NCBI GenBank assembly: GCA_937891735.1
Contig: CALAGR010000067.1
Location: 1 to 37,220, forward strand
Direction: 5' to 3'
From: an uncultured Pseudomonadota bacterium
GTDB lineage: Bacteria; Myxococcota_A; UBA796; UBA9615
DNA length: 37,220 bases
Part shown: in pieces, positions 34,701 through 37,220 of the stretch
Layout: each line of letters starts with the position of its first letter
How positions within the stretch are numbered: position 1 is the stretch's first letter
Notes under the pieces: generated by a model
What the model was told of the DNA's origin: nothing
What the model saw: the letters and a program-made list of their open reading frames with translations, nothing else
The model's database searches: none
Program-made: the position numbers and the translations under genes

Positions 34701-35082
34701 CGAACAGCGCGAACCACCAGTCCTCGTAGCCGTCCAGGCTCGTGTCGGGGGTGGGCTGCACGACGTACAGCACGATCTGGTTGCCGGGCACGGTGCGGGC
34801 GAAGCCGTTGGCCGAGTCGGTGCTGTCCACCAGGGTCACCTGGGTGCGGCCCCGAGGCGCCCAGCCGATGAACGGCTGCAGGATGGCGTGCACCTCCTCG
34901 GCGAGCAGCGCGAACTCCGAGGCCAGCGGCTCCCCTCCCTGATGGAAGTGGATCGAGAAGTGGTCGGTGTCCAGCGTGTGCCAGCGCAGCGCGGGGTGCC
35001 ATCGGGCGGCCTCGGCCTGCCCCGGGGCGGGTCCGCAGACGAGCAACAGCAGGAGCGCCGCGAGACCGGGGCCCAGGCGCAC
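31720..35082 (-). CDS. zinc peptidase - beta-propeller - outer-membrane barrel fusion protein
   Basis: A 1120-aa protein with three parts. After a signal peptide (about 1-25) comes a gluzincin-like peptidase domain with H129-E-Y-A-H133 and E167 in WMTEGFATWIE, the pattern of the peptidase MA-like families. The middle (about 300-640) has PD40/TolB-like propeller blades, such as SGEASSPRYTPDSASIVYSH, DATWAPDGKWLVWASDRDG-like and HPDVSPNGKWLAFQG. A Pro/Lys linker with a triple KEITP repeat follows. The C-terminal 400 residues are an Omp85/BamA-like barrel ending SFYAQLGTSF. The protein would sit in the outer membrane with the peptidase and propeller in the periplasm or at the surface. Its GTG shares one base with the upstream stop codon (TAGTG), implying coupled translation. 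Substrate unknown. Confidence 0.85.
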   Translation of the reverse strand: MRLGPGLAALLLLLVCGPAPGQAEAARWHPALRWHTLDTDHFSIHFHQGGEPLASEFALLAEEVHAILQPFIGWAPRGRTQVTLVDSTDSANGFARTVPGNQIVLYVVQPTPDTSLDGYEDWWFALFVHEYAHILQIDMAEDFLQILRFVAGRLIAPGGVLPGWMTEGFATWIETVTTTGGRGRSTYTDMLLRTAALDGRFPRIDMADGYGSEFPRGQLRYLYGVRFHLEVAYRSSNEAWLTFHHAHSRGLIPYLLPAQKAFGERFVPMWSRWRTESSARYLAEAERIQGQGSGLTPTRRLPTRSGEASSPRYTPDSASIVYSHGSPSERSAVRMIGRDGTGDRRVYRGGVEGTVLRDATTAWVAMGGNTGRYTTFKDLFTLDLTSGKSTRLTVGGRLTWPAPHPDGWLLAVTTSMGQTQLVRVDLPPPEEGSTGDAPAPAGSLPGPAAGWDEPESGPEEARTQRAAEEARITLLTAADDGTQYAGPAWDPTGAFLAVSVWKPGGFRDIHVFDQELALVHTLTWDRATDADPTWAPDGKWLVWASDRDGIWNLYASRQSDGAVFRVTRLLGGARHPDVSPNGKWLAFQGFTSQGWMLEEMPFDPSTWEEVRLSARVLPGPGWGPSLQALSPLDPLEGLPGPDAPWGTGPRAAIERDRQRADYTTRAQASPATDKEITPKEITPKEITPRERRRQHVIRQSGVQTPFVADAVTVPPELGRVTRYNPLRTLLPPRYIAPFGALTDTGAVGGLGIGGYDALEQHFWNASIQYRTDSRYVGWAAGYTFNALRPRLSVAFSTISLDYGPLWLRAKAPTGSIGATFGGSYRAGERYFERRDRLSVGVSVPVKTRHSLSAVYKAEFRRPLRDLPADVDPRLLPARGSFSGLSLGWAWGQFRRFPAGISPEDDSRLLSVSLDVESSFLGAYRIQEDGSRGQLHRGILTVEARTYQTMPWLRNHVVALRAVAGATVGTPIPQSTFRIGGPYGDSPYVSLPGRYYALRGYPTSSMRGDHVYVGTIEYRLPLLLVERGILTAPLWLRSVSAVVFAEAGQVFSNTTYAAYRGAPTGFLPFWANTRPAVGAELVGDVVVGWGGVLTGRVGYAFGFGEGAYPTGSFYAQLGTSF
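33020..33064 (-). repeat. three perfect 15-bp tandem repeats coding KEITP
   Basis: The + strand unit GGGGTGATCTCCTTG occurs three times without change at 33020-33034, 33035-33049 and 33050-33064. On the coding strand it gives KEITP three times in the linker before the barrel. Perfect identity suggests recent or ongoing expansion, and the 15-bp unit preserves the frame. Confidence 0.95.
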
Positions 35083-36548
35083 TAGGGGCAGTCCTGCTGC
35101 AGCTCGATGGCCCCGAGGTCCGGCGCCTTGCCGGCGCTGAAGGGGCGCGGATCGCCGTTCAGATCCACGGACACGCCCAGGTCGGTGCCGGCGCACCGGG
35201 CCGGCGAGTCGTCGGGGATCAGCAGCCCCGCTGCGGCGTCGATGAACTCCGGGTCCGGGTCGTAGATGACGGTCCCGCCGTTGGTGAGGCTCGGGTCCTC
35301 CACCAGCAGGGTCTCCAGGGTCAGCGCGGTGCTGTCCGGCACCCGGAGGCCGCGCCCGGAGCTCTGGCCCCACAGGATCGAGTTGCGGAGCTGCAGGGTC
35401 CACGGGCCGCCGGCCAGGTCGATGCCCCAGGCTTCGTCCGAGCCCAGCAGGGTGACGTGGTGCATCTGGATCGTGCCCGCGCCGGTACCCGAGAGCGCCG
35501 GACCGGCGGAGCCCGGGTCCCCGGTGCTCGGCACCAGCCCGCTCCAGCTGATGTTCGTGCCGAGCAGGCTGTTCTCCGCTCCCGCGAGCGCGACCAGGCC
35601 CTGTCCCTCGGTGCGGGCGACGACGCGGTCGAGCGCTGCGTCCACCGACGTGAGGGACACGATGGGGCCCGCTCCTCCGGCGTCTCCGGCGAGGAAGCCC
35701 TCGACGGTGGCCGCGGGAAGCTGGGCGCCGAGGATCACGTCAGTGGCCGTCAGGCTTCCGCCCCACAGGGTCAGGGCGGCGCCGTCGAACTCCGTCTCGT
35801 CCACGGTCAGCCCCTGCAGGGTGATCCGGCTGTCGCGGGCGGCGAGGGCCCCGTGGCCCGGCAGCAGGTCCTTGGCCCATCCGGCGTCTTCGGGCGCGTC
35901 GAGTCGGGCGTCCTGCTCGTGCCACGCCGCCGGTCGCCCGTTGCGCAGCAGGTGGCTGCCGTCGCGCAGATCGAGCTGGGAGCCGAGCACGTCGGCGCCG
36001 CGGATGGCGTGGTCACGGAGCGGCGTACGTTCGAGGATCGCCGCTCCGCCGCCGCGGATCCGCAGCCCCACGCCGCAGTCGGACACCACGTCGTCCCGCA
36101 GGGTCGCGGTGCCGGGGCCGATCACGTCCACACACAGGCCCGCCCCGCGCACGTCGAGGCCGGTCACGACGATGGCCCCCTGGGCGCCGGTGGACAGGCT
36201 CAGGAGCACGCGGTCCACGTCCGTGGGCAGGGCGCTGGCCCGCACCTGGGGCGCCCGAAGCCGGACCCGGCCGGGCTTGCCCAGCAGGTGCGTGTTGGCG
36301 GGGACCGTGATCTGCTCGCGGTAGGTGCCGCCCGCCACACAGACCGTGGCGCGCCCCAGGTCGCCGCCCGCCGCGTCCAGGGCCCCCTGGATGGTGTCGA
36401 AGGAGCCGGGCACGGTGTCGTTGTCGGGCGCCGGATCGGTCGGCGGGTTCACGAAGAACGTGCGCTCGGAGTCCGTCCCGGGCTGGCAGAAGTCCGAAGC
36501 CGGGCAGCCGCACAGCAGCACCGCCGCGAGGAGCAGGGCGCGCTGCAT
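35082..36548 (-). CDS. lipoprotein with right-handed parallel beta-helix
   Basis: The 488-aa product has a short signal peptide with lipobox LLCGC (Cys about residue 15). The mature protein begins with a DUF1565/pectate-lyase-like entry: PGSFDTIQGALDAAGGDLGRATVCVAGG-type sequence, then GTYREQITVP. Many short irregular beta rungs follow (IVVTGLDVRGAGLCVDV, ATLRDDVVSDCGVGLRI, IQMHHVTLLG). It ends with the choice-of-anchor-like SPARCAGTDLGVSVDLNGDPRP and PDLGAIELQ, common at the end of such helices. Such proteins bind or cleave polysaccharides or act as surface adhesins; no catalytic site is evident. One-base overlaps link it to the genes on both sides. Confidence 0.8.
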   Translation of the reverse strand: MQRALLLAAVLLCGCPASDFCQPGTDSERTFFVNPPTDPAPDNDTVPGSFDTIQGALDAAGGDLGRATVCVAGGTYREQITVPANTHLLGKPGRVRLRAPQVRASALPTDVDRVLLSLSTGAQGAIVVTGLDVRGAGLCVDVIGPGTATLRDDVVSDCGVGLRIRGGGAAILERTPLRDHAIRGADVLGSQLDLRDGSHLLRNGRPAAWHEQDARLDAPEDAGWAKDLLPGHGALAARDSRITLQGLTVDETEFDGAALTLWGGSLTATDVILGAQLPAATVEGFLAGDAGGAGPIVSLTSVDAALDRVVARTEGQGLVALAGAENSLLGTNISWSGLVPSTGDPGSAGPALSGTGAGTIQMHHVTLLGSDEAWGIDLAGGPWTLQLRNSILWGQSSGRGLRVPDSTALTLETLLVEDPSLTNGGTVIYDPDPEFIDAAAGLLIPDDSPARCAGTDLGVSVDLNGDPRPFSAGKAPDLGAIELQQDCP

Positions 36549-37063
36549 CAGAAGTAGTAGTGCACCCCGACGGCCGCGGCGGTGCCGCCGGTGGTCTGCA
36601 CGTCGAGGACCTGGTTGCCCACATCGAGGTTCAGGCCGAACTCCGCGGACAGGCCGAGGTTCTCCAGGCCGAACAGGAAGAACTCGACGCCGAGCACCGC
36701 CCCGATCCGGGCCGCGGCCTTGTCGTCGTGGAAGCGCACGTAGCCGCCGCCGACGCCCGCGTACAGGTTGAGGTTGTCCTCGGCGAGGATCGGGATGAGC
36801 ACGCGGCCGCCCGCAAAGAACCGGTCATCCTGGTCCTTGAGGAAGGCGAAGCCGACCATCGCCTGGACCTGGAGATTGATGGTCTCCTTGTTTGTCGGGA
36901 TGCCGTACTTGACCGAGATCGCGGTCATCGAGCTGAAGTTGTTGTTGAAGCCGACGCCCAGGCGGCCGCGCAGATCCCGGGCGTGCGCCGAGGCGGGCAC
37001 CATCAGGGACGAGGTCAGCAGCAGGGAGCCCAGCAGGAGCGGCAGCAGACGGCGCAGGGACAT
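36548..37063 (-). CDS. small outer-membrane beta-barrel protein
   Basis: From the ATG at 37063 the product has 171 aa. A signal peptide (about 1-28, LLPLLLGSLLLTSSLMVPASAHA) is followed by alternating hydrophobic and polar strands (NLQVQAMVGFAFL, NLYAGVGGGYVRF, ARIGAVLGVEFFLFG, GLSAEFGLNLDV). The end is VGVHYYF, with the C-terminal Phe typical of outer-membrane barrels; eight strands are likely. An in-frame start 10 codons upstream is less likely because TATCGT, a possible -10, lies 6 nt before this ATG and there is no ribosome binding site. It is the first gene of the leftward envelope operon and overlaps the next by one base. Confidence 0.8.
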   Translation of the reverse strand: MSLRRLLPLLLGSLLLTSSLMVPASAHARDLRGRLGVGFNNNFSSMTAISVKYGIPTNKETINLQVQAMVGFAFLKDQDDRFFAGGRVLIPILAEDNLNLYAGVGGGYVRFHDDKAAARIGAVLGVEFFLFGLENLGLSAEFGLNLDVGNQVLDVQTTGGTAAAVGVHYYF

Positions 37064-37069
37064 GGGCCG

Positions 37070-37075
37070 ACGATA
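37070..37075 (-). promoter_or_regulatory. putative -10 element of the leftward envelope operon
   Basis: TATCGT on the minus strand ends 6 nt before the ATG at 37063. A leaderless or near-leaderless start is suggested by the lack of a ribosome binding site. The 100 bp upstream would also hold the promoter of a rightward gene. Confidence 0.35.
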
Positions 37076-37170
37076 CGTCCTGGGGCGCGCCACGGGAAGG
37101 TCGGTGGTGCATGAGCCGCTCCGCGGACAGCCTCCTTGCGCGGCACGCGGCCTGCTAGGCTCGCCGCGCG

Positions 37171-37220
37171 GTGGCGGCCCCCATCGCGCCTCATCTCGAT
37201 CCAGCGCGAGACCCGATGAA
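37171..37220 (+). CDS. possible 5' end of a rightward gene cut by the window edge
   Basis: A GTG at 37171 opens a frame to the end of the window (VAAPIAPHLDPARDPM, 16 codons). TAGGCT at 37156-37161, with TG just upstream, ends 9 nt before it, resembling the leaderless arrangement seen at other genes here. The sequence is too short to judge. Confidence 0.25.
   Translation, partial: MAAPIAPHLDPARDPM

Noticed and set aside
32056..35085. 1009-codon plus-strand frame opposite the peptidase-barrel gene
   Set aside because: The minus-strand product has a signal peptide, HEYAH, propeller and barrel features; the plus-strand peptide is low complexity.

Overview
The window is GC-rich, gene-dense DNA from a Gram-negative, rod-type bacterium. 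A lineage in or near the Myxococcota (former Deltaproteobacteria) is the best guess. This rests on gene types, not on a search: an Oar-like TonB-dependent receptor, a lipoprotein with MopE-type DCND/DNDCDG repeats, a transmembrane Ser/Thr kinase, several lipobox proteins and outer-membrane barrels. MurE has a DNPR motif, so the peptidoglycan is expected to contain meso-diaminopimelate.

Region 1 (about 190-10712, + strand) is the first half of a dcw (division and cell wall) cluster: mraZ, rsmH, ftsL, ftsI with a PASTA domain, murE, murF, mraY, ftsW, murG. Nearly all neighbours overlap by 1-4 nt. The cluster is preceded by 10-bp-phased TGGG boxes typical of MraZ autoregulation. murD is absent from its usual slot between mraY and ftsW.

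Region 2 (10729-13419, - strand) is an insertion in the cluster, in opposite orientation: a membrane Ser/Thr kinase with an extracytoplasmic Cache-like sensor, followed by a 141-aa low-complexity protein carrying six copies of a T-[AS]-D-W-[ST] motif. I recognise no family for the small protein. The pair is the best candidate here for an undescribed system, possibly a kinase with a multi-site substrate or scaffold beside the division genes.

Region 3 (13497-19945, + strand) resumes the dcw cluster: murC, a degenerate MurB homologue lacking the expected FAD and catalytic motifs, ftsQ with a long N-terminal extension and its own promoter-like sequence, ftsA and ftsZ. ddl is absent. A small secreted protein follows at 20095-20511.

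Region 4 (20516-22104, - strand) holds a zinc-ribbon membrane protein and mreB, without mreC or mreD.

Region 5 (22410-27955, + strand) is an Oar-like TonB-dependent receptor followed 17 bp later by a 900-aa MopE-repeat lipoprotein, probably an outer-membrane pair. Then come a small two-helix membrane protein (-) and a divergent SppA-type signal peptide peptidase (+).

Region 6 (30152-37063, - strand) is a set of four envelope genes: a small outer-membrane barrel, a beta-helix lipoprotein, a zinc peptidase/propeller/outer-membrane-barrel fusion, and a propeller-like lipoprotein. The first three are joined by 1-nt stop/start overlaps. Both window edges may cut further genes, with weak evidence. 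I see no tRNA, rRNA, CRISPR array, insertion sequence or phage gene.
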